NCBI GenBank assembly: GCA_041905595.1
Contig: JAYRKT010000010.1
Coordinates: 1 to 64,000, forward strand
Direction: 5' to 3'
Length of the DNA stretch: 64,000 bases
Source of the DNA: Aliitabrizicola sp041905595
GTDB taxonomy: Bacteria > Pseudomonadota > Alphaproteobacteria > Rhodobacterales > Rhodobacteraceae
Numbering within the stretch: position 1 is the first letter of the stretch; each line of letters opens with the position of its first letter. This document shows, piece by piece, positions 32,620-40,899 of this stretch. A program made the position numbers and the translations under genes. A model generated the notes under the pieces. It saw nothing but the letters and a program-made list of their open reading frames with translations. It ran no database searches and was not told where the DNA came from.

Positions 32620-33626
32620 TGCGTGAGCCCGAAACTGGCCAAGGAGCTCGACAATGCCTCAAGCGCATAGATCGAGCGGACCGAGGGATCCATCGCATTG
32701 GCCTCGATCGTCAGGATGCGGTCATTCTTCACCGCGTCCATCTCGCGGGCGACGGGATCGCTGGACAGGAAGTCCCGCTTGACCGTGATATCATCCGCAG
32801 GGAAGCGGCGACGGTTCATTTCCGCCGCGACGATAAAGGTCGGATTGGCCTTGGCGATCGTTTCCCAGCCTACGGTTGGCCATTCCTCTTCCGAGGTGAT
32901 GACGTTCTTCATGCCAAGCTTGGACAGCATCCAGCCCGGCGCGGCATTCACGCCTGCCACATAGGGATCGATCTCGATATCGGCAGATGAGTACCAGAAG
33001 ACACCTGACACATCCTCGGGAAGGTTCAGCGCCTGAACTTTCTCGATGGCCGCTTGTTCGCGTGCCTTCAGATCGGCGATCACCTCGGCACCGCGTTCCT
33101 GCACGTCGAAGATCGCTGCCAGTTCGTTGATCCCCTGATACAGGAGAGCCGTGTCAAACATGACCGTGCGTGCGCCGTCCATGCTTTGGGTGTTGTCCTT
33201 GCCAACACATTCGGTGGGCATGACCCAGCTGGGGACCTGGGCATCGGCGAACATTTCACGGGTGCCGACGGCACCCTGCGGGCCGATCATCCATTCATAA
33301 GCGGTCACCACCAGAGCCGGTTTCTTGGCCAGCACGCTTTCGAAGCTTGGGGCGTTGTCAGACAAACGCTCGACTTGAGCATCCGCTTCGGCAAATTCGG
33401 GCAGCACCGGATTGATCCACAGCGCCGTGCCCGCGACCTTGTCCGCAAGGCCGAGCATGTAGAGGATCTCGGTCGTGCTTTGCCCGATGCTGACGACGCT
33501 TTCCGGCGCCTTCTCGAACGTGACGTCGTGGCCGCAGCTTGTTAAGGTCAGCGGATATTCGGTGCCGGCAAACACCATCGGCGCCAGTCCCAGCAGGGCG
33601 CTCAGCGCCGTTGTCAGCTTCAACAT
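32616..33626 (-). CDS. btuF: ABC transporter substrate-binding protein, probable BtuF-like corrinoid binder
   Basis: A 336-residue periplasmic binding protein (BtuF/FepB class) with signal peptide MLKLTTALSALLGLAPMVFA. The body has ESVVSIGQSTTEILYMLGLA, KPALVVTAYEW and a C-terminal lobe with SIYALEALSSSL. ATG 33626 with GGAAGGA upstream is chosen; an earlier ATG at 33731 would put coding sequence up against the riboswitch and add a non-signal extension. It is the first gene behind a minus-strand cobalamin riboswitch, which argues for a corrinoid ligand rather than a siderophore. Confidence 0.82.
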   Translation of the reverse strand: MLKLTTALSALLGLAPMVFAGTEYPLTLTSCGHDVTFEKAPESVVSIGQSTTEILYMLGLADKVAGTALWINPVLPEFAEADAQVERLSDNAPSFESVLAKKPALVVTAYEWMIGPQGAVGTREMFADAQVPSWVMPTECVGKDNTQSMDGARTVMFDTALLYQGINELAAIFDVQERGAEVIADLKAREQAAIEKVQALNLPEDVSGVFWYSSADIEIDPYVAGVNAAPGWMLSKLGMKNVITSEEEWPTVGWETIAKANPTFIVAAEMNRRRFPADDITVKRDFLSSDPVAREMDAVKNDRILTIEANAMDPSVRSIYALEALSSSLASFGLTQ

Positions 33627-33735
33627 GATGTGTCCTTCCGCAACATCATGAACGAGCCGGACGAGCAGACGGAAACCGACAAAAGCCGCCGATCGCAATC
33701 CCTCCCGAGCCGACCCGCTCGGATTGGTCAAACTG

Positions 33736-33895
33736 CGTCGGCAGGTCTCCTGACTGACGGGTCAATACCGGCCCGACCTTCCCAGACCCCGAGGGGACCA
33801 GTGGCATATTCGGGCGCGGCTCACCGCCTACAGTTGCGGGGGCAGTTCCGGTTCGAGGCGCAAGGCCCCGGCGGATTCCCTTTCCGACCTGGCCT
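33736..33895 (-). promoter_or_regulatory. Cobalamin riboswitch 1 (for btuFCD)
   Basis: Read on the minus strand the region contains the conserved core ACTGCCCCCGCAACTGTAGG, then GCGGTGAG, GCCACTGG, TGGGAAGG and the B12 box AGTCAGGAGACCTGCC in the right order and spacing. The switch ends about 110 nt before the btuF start codon. Binding of adenosylcobalamin normally shuts expression. Confidence 0.92.
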
Positions 33896-33954
33896 CCCTA
33901 GTGAATGCGGGCCAAGCTGGCAAGCTGAAGCTCGGCGGGGGTGCGTCATCGGCA

Positions 33955-34905
33955 TCAGGTGCCCAGAGCTGCTGCCACCCGCTGCCATTCGCCTTCGTTT
34001 CCCGGCAACCCCAAGCGAAGCCATGTGCCGGAATAGGGAAAGAGGCGCGTCCAGATGTGATGCCGGGCAAGCGCGTCCTGCGCCTGTTGCGCATCCGGGG
34101 TGTCATAGAGGCGGAACAGAAGGGTACCGCCTGCCTGGATCCAACCGGCGCTTGCAGCCAGGCTATCAAGCCTTTCGGCTTCACCGGAAAGACGCCTGAC
34201 AGTCCTGTCACGCCAGTCCCGGTCACCAAGCGCCATGCGTCCGATTTCGAGCGCAGGACCTGAGACCGGCCAAGGGCCAGCGAGCGCGGACATTCGCCGG
34301 ATCACATCTGCGCCCCCGTAAACAAAGCCAAGCCGCAGCCCGGCAAGCCCCCAGAACTTGCCGAACGACCGCAGAACCAGCAGACGGTCGGAAGCTTTGG
34401 CCACAAGGCTTTCCGCCGGGACCGGATCCACGAAGCTTTCATCGACGACCAGCCTTCCGACCGACAGGGTGAGGAGGCTCTCCTTGCGGCAGGTCCGTCC
34501 GTCCGGGTTGTTGGGATTTACGACGACGGCAAGATCGGCGCCGGACAGGTCTTCCAGCCGAGCCACCTCCTCGACGTGCCAGCCCGCCTGCCGCAGGCAG
34601 GCCGCGTGCTCGTTATAGGTCGGGGCGAGCACGCGGGCGAGGCCGGGCCTTTCCAGCAAGGGGATCATCTGGATCGCCGCCTGCGCGCCTGCCATCGCCA
34701 GCCCCGAGGCGGCGGTGCCGAAGGCCGTGGCGGCGGTCTCCATGAGGGCGGCCATCGCGCTTGCCGTGGGCAGGTTGGTCCATACCCCAGGGGAAACTCG
34801 GGACACCGGGCAGGGCTGGCGGTTGATACCGGTGGAAAGGTCGACCCAGTCCCCCTGCCCCCATCTTGCCTGTGCTTCGTCAAGGTTTCCGCCATGGTCG
34901 CGCAT
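33955..34905 (-). CDS. cobD: Threonine-phosphate decarboxylase-type PLP aminotransferase (CobD; CobC in Pseudomonas naming)
   Basis: A 316-residue class I/II aminotransferase-fold protein. Visible PLP features: VVVNPNNPDGRTC, VVDESFVD, and LRSFGKFWGLAGLRLGF with the Schiff-base lysine in SFGK. The N-terminus MRDHGGNLDEA and DLSTGINRQPCP is typical of CobC/CobD. It makes (R)-1-amino-2-propanol O-phosphate, the linker of the cobalamin lower loop, from L-threonine phosphate. ATG 34905 overlaps the cbiB stop (TGATG). A threonine-kinase-like gene two genes upstream would supply its substrate. Confidence 0.87.
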   Translation of the reverse strand: MRDHGGNLDEAQARWGQGDWVDLSTGINRQPCPVSRVSPGVWTNLPTASAMAALMETAATAFGTAASGLAMAGAQAAIQMIPLLERPGLARVLAPTYNEHAACLRQAGWHVEEVARLEDLSGADLAVVVNPNNPDGRTCRKESLLTLSVGRLVVDESFVDPVPAESLVAKASDRLLVLRSFGKFWGLAGLRLGFVYGGADVIRRMSALAGPWPVSGPALEIGRMALGDRDWRDRTVRRLSGEAERLDSLAASAGWIQAGGTLLFRLYDTPDAQQAQDALARHHIWTRLFPYSGTWLRLGLPGNEGEWQRVAAALGT

Positions 34906-35891
34906 CAGGATGCTCCGGTGATGATGGGAAGCAGCGACCAGAGCATCAGGCCAGCTGCCAGCAGAAGCATGGCCCGCCTGTAGAGCCCGAGCCCCTGCGT
35001 CACCGAGGCAGGCGAGGGATCCGGCGCGCCCTCGTTGAGCCAAGGCTCGGGGGCGACATGGCCGTCGTAGATCCGGGGGCCGGACAGCCGAATGCCCAGT
35101 GCTCCCGCCATGGCTCCCTCGGGCCAGCCGGCATTCGGCGAACGGTGCCGGCTTGCGTCACGCAGCATGACCCGGCCTGCGCGGAGGGGATTGCCACAGG
35201 CCAAGGCGAACAGCGCTCCGGTAGCCCGTGCAGGGATCAGGTTGACCAGGTCGTCCAGTCGGGCCGAAGCCCAGCCGAACTGCAGATAGCGCGGACTGCG
35301 ATGGCCGATCATCGAATCCAGCGTGTTGATCATCTTGTAAACTGCTATGCCCGGCAGCCCGGCCACCGCGCCCCAGAAGACCGGTGCGACAATGCCGTCC
35401 GAGCTGTTCTCGGCCAGACTTTCGAGCGCGGCACGGGCGACGCCAGCCTCGTCCAGAGCATCGGGATTGCGTCCGACGATCATCGACACGGCGTGCCGTG
35501 CGGCAGGCAGTTCCCCCGCAACCAGCGGCATTGTAACCGCCGCGACGTGGTCCTGCAGGGAGCGCATCGCGACCAGGGGCCAAGCGAGGCAACCTCCCAC
35601 AAGAATACCCGTGATATTGCGGGGCAAAAGGGCCTGCGCAACGGCAGAGGGCAAAAGGGCCTGCGCAACGGCAGAGGGCAAAAGGGCTGCGGCGATGCAG
35701 ATAATCAGGACCAGCACCCCCATCAGCTTTCCGGGCGCGGCAGCCCGGTTGAGTCTTTCGTCGAGTGAGGCGATCAGATGTCCTGCCCATGTCACCGGAT
35801 GGCCCATGCGCGCATAAAGCCAGTCTGGCCAGCCGATCAGCCGGTCAAGGGCAAGCGCCACCAGCATCATCGCGGGGAACTCAGCAATCAT
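34905..35891 (-). CDS. cbiB: Adenosylcobinamide-phosphate synthase (CbiB; CobD in Pseudomonas naming)
   Basis: A 328-residue membrane protein with the CbiB patterns RLIGWPDWLYARMGHPVTW, ESLAENSSDGIVAPVFWGAV, YKMINTLDSMIGHRSPRY and SPNAGWPEGAMAGAL. It attaches the aminopropanol phosphate linker to adenosylcobyric acid. About residues 69-90 contain an in-frame 9-residue repeat (ALLPSAVAQ twice and a partial third), caused by a 27-bp tandem DNA repeat, in a hydrophobic segment. The gene overlaps both neighbours. Confidence 0.88.
   Translation of the reverse strand: MIAEFPAMMLVALALDRLIGWPDWLYARMGHPVTWAGHLIASLDERLNRAAAPGKLMGVLVLIICIAAALLPSAVAQALLPSAVAQALLPRNITGILVGGCLAWPLVAMRSLQDHVAAVTMPLVAGELPAARHAVSMIVGRNPDALDEAGVARAALESLAENSSDGIVAPVFWGAVAGLPGIAVYKMINTLDSMIGHRSPRYLQFGWASARLDDLVNLIPARATGALFALACGNPLRAGRVMLRDASRHRSPNAGWPEGAMAGALGIRLSGPRIYDGHVAPEPWLNEGAPDPSPASVTQGLGLYRRAMLLLAAGLMLWSLLPIITGAS
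35622..35687. repeat. 27-bp in-frame tandem repeat inside cbiB
   Basis: Two identical 27-bp units (35622-35648 and 35649-35675) and a 12-bp partial third (35676-35687), each beginning GGGCAAAAGGGCCTGCGC on the plus strand. It adds nine residues per unit to a membrane segment and is prone to slippage. Confidence 0.85.
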
Positions 35892-36654
35892 CGCTGCCGA
35901 ACTTCAGAATGTCGACAACCCCGGCAGCCTCCAGCACAGAGGCCGCATCAGGCGGAACCTCGCCCTTCGGGAAGATCAGGCCGCGGGCCGAGCCAGTATG
36001 CGCCATAAGAAAACCCATCGCCCCAAGGTGGCGGGCCAGTCCTTCCGTTGGATCGCCCGCCGGTCCCCGCATCCTCAGGCAGCGCCGGGCGCTTTCAGAG
36101 GCTAGCTCGGCAAAGGTGTGCAGCCTGTTGGCTCGCTCCCAGTCCGCGACGATATCCGAGACATCCGGAAAATCCATGTCGGCGGGATCGGTGGAACGGG
36201 GCAGACCGAAATAGCCACCGACGATCTCGTGGGCAGGAAGTGCAGGCAGTTGCTGCAGAGTGCGGCCCTCACGGGAGGCCCAGAGCAGACGTTCGGGACG
36301 GGTGAAGGCAAGCGGGTCCGAAGCCCCTTCCTCAGCCACGCAGGCCGCCATGAGGCGCCCTGCCGGCCCTTGCCAGCCATGAAGCAGAGCCGCCGCGATC
36401 AAGCGGGCGGTCGAGATGCCTGTGCCGGCCCCTGGAGGGGATAGTGTCGAGACGACCACCTCTCCCTGTCCGGCAAGCCCTAAGGCCTGCAGGAAGCCGG
36501 CAAGTGGATCGTCCACGTGTCTGCTCCCGCACCGCAGTTCCGCCCGAAGTCCGGTCTTCGAGCAGGGAACCGTGATCAGGCCGAGCGCGCCGTTCGGCCC
36601 CAGCCTGCCCTGCACATATTCCCCGAAATGACCACGAATACTGACTGTCTTCAT
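35881..36654 (-). CDS. PduX-like GHMP-family kinase (probable L-threonine kinase of cobalamin synthesis)
   Basis: A 257-residue protein starting MKTVSIRGHFGEYVQGRLGP, with STLSPPGAGTGISTARLIAA resembling the GHMP ATP-binding motif (P-x3-G-x-G-S/T-S) and a C-terminal block GFLMAHTGSARGLIF. PduX-type kinases make L-threonine phosphate for the CobD decarboxylase, and this gene lies just before cbiB and cobD in one overlapping operon, which supports the call. ATG 36654 is chosen since the longer upstream frame overlaps the phosphatase gene in another frame. Confidence 0.78.
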   Translation of the reverse strand: MKTVSIRGHFGEYVQGRLGPNGALGLITVPCSKTGLRAELRCGSRHVDDPLAGFLQALGLAGQGEVVVSTLSPPGAGTGISTARLIAAALLHGWQGPAGRLMAACVAEEGASDPLAFTRPERLLWASREGRTLQQLPALPAHEIVGGYFGLPRSTDPADMDFPDVSDIVADWERANRLHTFAELASESARRCLRMRGPAGDPTEGLARHLGAMGFLMAHTGSARGLIFPKGEVPPDAASVLEAAGVVDILKFGSDDC

Positions 36655-37253
36655 GGCTGCCAATTGACTTGGGCCACGGACCAGTGGCCATGCGGGCCGA
36701 CATGGAAGCGGGTCAGCGACAGCGGAGCCACCTGGAACGACAGGGCGCCGGCAACCGACCCAATGGCAAGGGCAAGCGCCGCCCGAACGGTGCCTGCATG
36801 GGCAATGACGATCTGTGTGCCCCCTGCGCGGGCAAGATCCAGAAGGGCGGGGGTTGTCCGGGCGCAAAGGTCCCGAAAGCTCTCGCCCTGTGGGGGGCGG
36901 TGATCGGCCAGAGCCTCGGGGGCCAGGGTGCCAAGGTCGGGGATTGCTGTATGGTCCAAGCCTTCCCATTCCCCGAAGTCCTGCTCCCACAACCTTTCGT
37001 TCGTCCTCACGGCCAGTCCCGGCATCAACGCCTCGGCGGTCATCAGACAGCGCCGGGCCGGCGAACTGGTCAGCATTGCGCCTTCCGGAAGGCAGGCCGC
37101 CAATGCCGAAAAGCCCGCTTGGTTCGACAGATCCGCCGGCAGGTCAAGGCGGCCGACAAGGCGCCCGGCCCCTGCCACCGGAGCATGGCGGATCAGGAAC
37201 ATCTCGGCATGGCGAAGTTCAGACACTGCCCACGGCTCTCCCGTCAGTTTCAT
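36651..37253 (-). CDS. cobC: Histidine-phosphatase-family alpha-ribazole phosphatase-like protein
   Basis: A protein of about 200 residues with FLIRHAPVAGAGRLVGRLDL (RH phosphohistidine motif), LTSSPARRCLMTAEAL, RLWEQDFGEWEGLDHTAI and VIAHAGTVRAALALA (second catalytic His). In the cob context such phosphatases remove phosphate from alpha-ribazole phosphate or from cobalamin phosphate. The start may be ATG 37253 or ATG 37202, the latter just before the catalytic strand. It lies 8 nt behind cobS and overlaps the kinase-like gene by 4 nt. Confidence 0.82.
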   Translation of the reverse strand: MKLTGEPWAVSELRHAEMFLIRHAPVAGAGRLVGRLDLPADLSNQAGFSALAACLPEGAMLTSSPARRCLMTAEALMPGLAVRTNERLWEQDFGEWEGLDHTAIPDLGTLAPEALADHRPPQGESFRDLCARTTPALLDLARAGGTQIVIAHAGTVRAALALAIGSVAGALSFQVAPLSLTRFHVGPHGHWSVAQVNWQP

Positions 37254-37261
37254 TGTCCTGT

Positions 37262-37999
37262 TCACGCATGGGCGCCGAGCGTGAGCAGCATCGCCGCCTC
37301 GGCGACCTGCTGGCCTGCCCCCAGCACATCGCCGGTCTGTCCGCGGAGCTTCCTCCAGGCGATCACAGCCAACGCCGCTACCGCAAAGGCCGCAACGCCA
37401 AGCGCGGTCCAGCCCTGCGGCAGAAGCAGCATTGGCAATCCCCCCAGCAGGGCTGCCAGGATAACGCTTGCAGTCCCAACGCCCTTGCCCTGCGCTCCAA
37501 GCCCGTCCGGGCGTGCGGCCGGCAGCCATGCCATAAGCGCGGCCGGCGCCACGCGGCTGGCCATCGCAACGGCGATCAGAGCACCGATGGCCTCAAGCTC
37601 GGCAAGCGTCGCCAGTCCCAGCCAACGCAGCCCGAGCGACAGGATCAGCCCGACCGCCCCATAGCTGCCTATCCGGCTGTCCCGCATGATCTCAAGCCGC
37701 CGCTCGCGCGTGGTGCCGCCCCAGAAGCCGTCGCAGAGATCGGCGAACCCGTCCTCGTGCAGCGCCCCGGTCGTGATGACCTGGGCGGCAAGCGCAAGCC
37801 CGCCCGCGACCGGTGGGGACAGCCCAAGCGCCAGAGCCGCCACCATCACCCCGGCTGCAATAAGACCGACCGGCAGGCCGGCCAGGGGAAAGGCCCAGGC
37901 CGCCGCGTCCAGCCTAGGGACGGGGTCGCGCAGGCGTCCGAACGGCACGCGCGTCAGCAGGATGACCGCTAGCTGCATCTCGGCAAGGCGCTGCCTCAT
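37262..37999 (-). CDS. cobS: Adenosylcobinamide-GDP ribazoletransferase (CobS; CobV)
   Basis: A 245-residue membrane protein with LAVILLTRVPFGRL at the start, TGALHEDGFADLCDGFWGG (metal/substrate motif), RLEIMRDSRIGSYGAVGLIL and several hydrophobic helices. It joins adenosylcobinamide-GDP with alpha-ribazole to make cobalamin. ATG 37999 overlaps the cobT stop (ATGA). Confidence 0.88.
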   Translation of the reverse strand: MRQRLAEMQLAVILLTRVPFGRLRDPVPRLDAAAWAFPLAGLPVGLIAAGVMVAALALGLSPPVAGGLALAAQVITTGALHEDGFADLCDGFWGGTTRERRLEIMRDSRIGSYGAVGLILSLGLRWLGLATLAELEAIGALIAVAMASRVAPAALMAWLPAARPDGLGAQGKGVGTASVILAALLGGLPMLLLPQGWTALGVAAFAVAALAVIAWRKLRGQTGDVLGAGQQVAEAAMLLTLGAHA

Positions 38000-39003
38000 G
38001 CGCCGCTGATCCCGGCGTCGGCGAACATGGCCATACCATTGTGGCAGGCCAGCGCCGAGCGCACGATGCCAAGGGCCAGCACCGCCCCCGTCCCCTCGCC
38101 AAGCCGCATGTCGAAATCGAGGATGGCCGTCCTGCCCATGGCAGACAGCAGCTTCCTGTGTCCCGGCTCGACCGAGACATGGCCGACCAGGCAATGATCG
38201 AGAAGCCGCCGGTCCGCCGCGAACAGGGGCGCAACGGCGGCGGTGCAGATAAAACCATCCAGGATCACCGGAATACGGGCAGCCCGTGCGGCAAGAACCG
38301 CCCCGCAGATCGCCGCCTGCTCGCGGCCGCCGAGGGTCGCAAGGGTTTCAAGCGGGGCAAGGCTCGGATGGCGCGCAAGCCCGCGCGCGATCGCATCGAT
38401 CTTGCGCCGGACGCCGTCATCGTCCGAGCCGGTGCCCCGGCCAACCCAGTCCGCGACCTCGCCCTCGAACAGCGCAGCACAGAGCGCCGCGGAAATAGTC
38501 GAGTTGCCGATGCCCATCTCGCCCAAGGTCAAGATGTCGGCTTGCGGATCGACGGCGGCCGCGCCACGGTTCAAGGCATCCAGCGTCTCGGCGTCGGTCA
38601 TGGCGGGGCCGGCGGTGAAGTCGGCGGTCGGACGCTCGAGGTCCAGCGCGATCACCGACAGATCGGTGCCATTCACCCGGCAAAGCTGGTTGATCGCCGC
38701 ACCGCCTGCCTCGAAGTTCGCCACCATCTGCGCGGTGACCTCCTGCGGGAAGGGGTTGACCCCTTGAGCGCAGATCCCGTGGTTTCCGGCGAAGACAAGC
38801 GCCTGCGCCTTGGCGATCCTTGGCCGGTCATTTCCCTGCCAGGCAGCCATGAACAGCGCGATCTCCTCAAGCCGGCCCAGCGAGCCGGGCGGCTTGGTCA
38901 GGCTGTCTTGGCGGCGCGCGGCGGCGGCGCGGGTGGGTTCGTCGGCGACGGGCAGGGTGTCGGCGAGACCGGCGATCTGGGCCAGGGTTTCCAGCTGCAT
39001 CAT
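37996..39003 (-). CDS. cobT: Nicotinate-nucleotide--dimethylbenzimidazole phosphoribosyltransferase (CobT)
   Basis: A 335-residue enzyme with the conserved strings SLTKPPGSLGRLEEIA, VFAGNHGICAQGVNPFPQEV, LGEMGIGNSTISAALCAAL and FDMRLGEGTGAVLAL, where the glutamate of LGEG corresponds to the catalytic base. It activates the lower ligand base as alpha-ribazole phosphate. ATG 39003 overlaps the cobU stop (ATGA). No bluB for making the base is present in the window. Confidence 0.9.
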   Translation of the reverse strand: MMQLETLAQIAGLADTLPVADEPTRAAAARRQDSLTKPPGSLGRLEEIALFMAAWQGNDRPRIAKAQALVFAGNHGICAQGVNPFPQEVTAQMVANFEAGGAAINQLCRVNGTDLSVIALDLERPTADFTAGPAMTDAETLDALNRGAAAVDPQADILTLGEMGIGNSTISAALCAALFEGEVADWVGRGTGSDDDGVRRKIDAIARGLARHPSLAPLETLATLGGREQAAICGAVLAARAARIPVILDGFICTAAVAPLFAADRRLLDHCLVGHVSVEPGHRKLLSAMGRTAILDFDMRLGEGTGAVLALGIVRSALACHNGMAMFADAGISGA

Positions 39004-39509
39004 TTCACTTTCATGGGAAGGCCGCACACGGCCAGGATGACCTCGTCTGCGACCTGCGCGACCTGCTGGTTTAGCGTCCCTGCAGCGTCCCGGAAGATCC
39101 GGGAAAGCCGGTTCTCAGGCACAATCCCCGCGCCGACCTCGTTGGTGACCAGCACTACGGGCGCAGCCTGCGCGCCAAGCGTCTCGACCAGCCGGGCAGC
39201 CTCTGGACGCCAGTCGCGCCCAGCCAGGATCAGGTTCGACAGCCACAAGGTCAGGCAGTCGACCAAACGGGGAGCCCCGTCCGTCAACGACAGCGCAGCG
39301 CAAAGATCCAGGGGTTCCGCATGAGTGCGCCAGGCCGCGCCTCGCCGCGCCTTATGGGTGGCGATCCGATCTTCCATTTCTGAATCGAAGGGCTGCGCGG
39401 TGGCGATATAGATCGCAGCCTCGCCAAGCGAGAGTGTCCGGCTCTCCGCGATCGCGCTCTTGCCTGACCGGGCACCACCTGTGACAAGGATGATCGATCC
39501 CATGAACAT
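39000..39509 (-). CDS. cobU: Bifunctional adenosylcobinamide kinase/guanylyltransferase (CobU; CobP)
   Basis: A 169-residue protein with Walker A VTGGARSGKSAIAE, EDRIATHKARRGAAWRTHAE (guanylylated histidine region), LVDCLTLWLSNLI and VTNEVGAGIVPENRLSRIFRD. It phosphorylates and then GMP-caps adenosylcobinamide. The start is ATG 39509 or 39503. It is preceded by a btuB remnant and riboswitch 2. Confidence 0.9.
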   Translation of the reverse strand: MFMGSIILVTGGARSGKSAIAESRTLSLGEAAIYIATAQPFDSEMEDRIATHKARRGAAWRTHAEPLDLCAALSLTDGAPRLVDCLTLWLSNLILAGRDWRPEAARLVETLGAQAAPVVLVTNEVGAGIVPENRLSRIFRDAAGTLNQQVAQVADEVILAVCGLPMKVK

Positions 39510-39545
39510 TCTATCCCGTGGTATTTCTGGCTTGGCCGCCGCCAA

Positions 39546-39689
39546 TCACACCGTCATTTGCAAGATGGCGCGCAATCGGCTTGAGCTCGAGATGATGATT
39601 TCGTCCAAGATGACCGGATCCTGGGCATTGGTGGACATGGCTGGCACCGCCGCAGCGATGGCCAGAATGGATAGCGACGAGAACCGCAT
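39546..39689 (-). pseudogene. N-terminal remnant of a TonB-dependent outer-membrane receptor (btuB-like)
   Basis: From ATG 39689 (GGGGAGGGA before it) a signal peptide MRFSSLSILAIAAAVPAMSTNA is followed by QDPVILDEIIISSSSR, which has the shape of a TonB box and the start of a plug domain. The frame stops after 47 residues, and the remaining ~570 residues expected for a receptor are missing; cobU starts 36 bp further on. Lying directly behind a cobalamin riboswitch, it is best read as the deleted stub of the vitamin B12 receptor gene. Confidence 0.6.
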
Positions 39690-39821
39690 GGTTCCCTCCC
39701 CGATTGGCCCGATGGGCCGCATGACAATCTGCCTGTGGGGATGCACCCGCAGACGGTTTCATTGTCACCGCTGCGGAATTGCCGCTCCTCGGACGCACCC
39801 CGCGCCTCGGATGGGTGATCG

Positions 39822-39975
39822 TCGAGGCAGGTCTCCTGACTTGCGGATCATCGCTCCGGCCAGCCTTCCCATGCCCGAAGACACAGTGGCAAATTGACCG
39901 TCGCTCACCGCTTACAGTTGCGGGGGCAGTCCGGGATTTGCCTGCAAGAGGCGCACCCGGTTCCCATATTAAGCC
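39822..39975 (-). promoter_or_regulatory. Cobalamin riboswitch 2 (for btuB remnant and cobU operon)
   Basis: On the minus strand: ACTGCCCCCGCAACTGTAAG, CGGTGAGCGACGG, TTGCCACTGTG, ATGGGAAGGC and the B12 box AAGTCAGGAGACCTGCC. Complete core in the correct order. It should control all genes from the remnant at 39689 down to cobD at 33955, which overlap or nearly touch each other. Confidence 0.93.
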
Positions 39976-40131
39976 GCTCTCGCGGCACCACGACGCGTCC
40001 GTTCTGCGCCGGGCACGCTCCGGCTGTCAAGGCTGCTCTGCGGCCCTCCCAAGGCGTGCTGCGCGACCCTGCTCTTGCAAGCGGGAGACATTTCCCACTA
40101 GGCCGTGCCGGAAGCCCTGAGGAGCCTTGCC

Positions 40132-40899
40132 ATGGAACTGACACTCGTCGGCATCGGGACCGGCAAGCCGGACCATCTGACCCTGCAGGCGGTCGAGGCG
40201 ATCCGGGCGGCTGACCTCCTGCTGATCCCCGAGAAGGGCGAAGGCAAGCAGGAGCTCGCGGACCTGCGCCGCACGATCGTCGCCGGTTGCGTCGAGGATG
40301 ACGGCGTCAGGGTTCTGTCCTTTGCCATGCCCGAGCGAGATCCCGCAGTGCCCGACTACAAGACCCGGGTCAAACTCTGGCATGATGCCATCGCGCAAGC
40401 CTGGCTTGATGCGCTGGCCCCTTATCCTGAAGCGCGGAAGATCGTGCTGCTCGTCTGGGGTGACCCGGCCTTGTTCGACAGCACGCTGCGCGTTGCCGAG
40501 CGGATCAGGAAGGCCTGTCCGCTAGAGCTGAAGGTCGTGCCAGGCCTGACGTCACTGCAGGTGCTTGCCGCATCCCATGCCATCCCGCTCAACCGCCTGG
40601 CCGAGCCGTTCCTAGTGACCACCGGCAGGCACCTGCGCGAGCATGGCTGGCCCGAGGGCATCGATACGCTTGTGGTCATGCTCGACGGCGAATGTTCGTT
40701 CACCACGCTCGATCCGGCTGGGGTCTCAATCTGGTGGGGCGCCTATCTGGGCATGGAAGGTGAAATCCTCGACCAGGGGGCGCTGTCAGAAGCCGGCCCG
40801 CGCATCGTCGAGGCCCGTGCCGAGACACGGGAACGGCGGGGCTGGATCATGGACATCTACCTGCTGCGCCGCGAGACTTCCTCCGCAAGCGCGCCGTAG
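40132..40899 (+). CDS. cobF: Precorrin-6A synthase, deacetylating (CobF)
   Basis: A 255-residue SAM-dependent tetrapyrrole methylase: ELTLVGIGTGKPDHLTLQA at the start, LLVWGDPALFDSTLRVAER and VVPGLTSLQVLAASHAIPLN. CobF methylates C1 and removes the acetyl group of precorrin-5, a step only of the aerobic route. A GAGGAGCC ribosome site precedes ATG 40132. It is on the plus strand while most cob genes are minus, and its 3' end overlaps cobA by 43 bp tail to tail. Confidence 0.9.
   Translation: MELTLVGIGTGKPDHLTLQAVEAIRAADLLLIPEKGEGKQELADLRRTIVAGCVEDDGVRVLSFAMPERDPAVPDYKTRVKLWHDAIAQAWLDALAPYPEARKIVLLVWGDPALFDSTLRVAERIRKACPLELKVVPGLTSLQVLAASHAIPLNRLAEPFLVTTGRHLREHGWPEGIDTLVVMLDGECSFTTLDPAGVSIWWGAYLGMEGEILDQGALSEAGPRIVEARAETRERRGWIMDIYLLRRETSSASAP

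Noticed and set aside
30809..33626. Iron-siderophore transporter interpretation of the ABC operon
   Set aside because: The family fits siderophores as well, but the cobalamin riboswitch directly upstream and the neighbouring cob genes favour corrinoid import.
35881..36990. 369-residue form of the PduX-like kinase
   Set aside because: The first 112 codons overlap the phosphatase gene in another frame and show no family pattern; ATG 36654 starts the recognisable protein.
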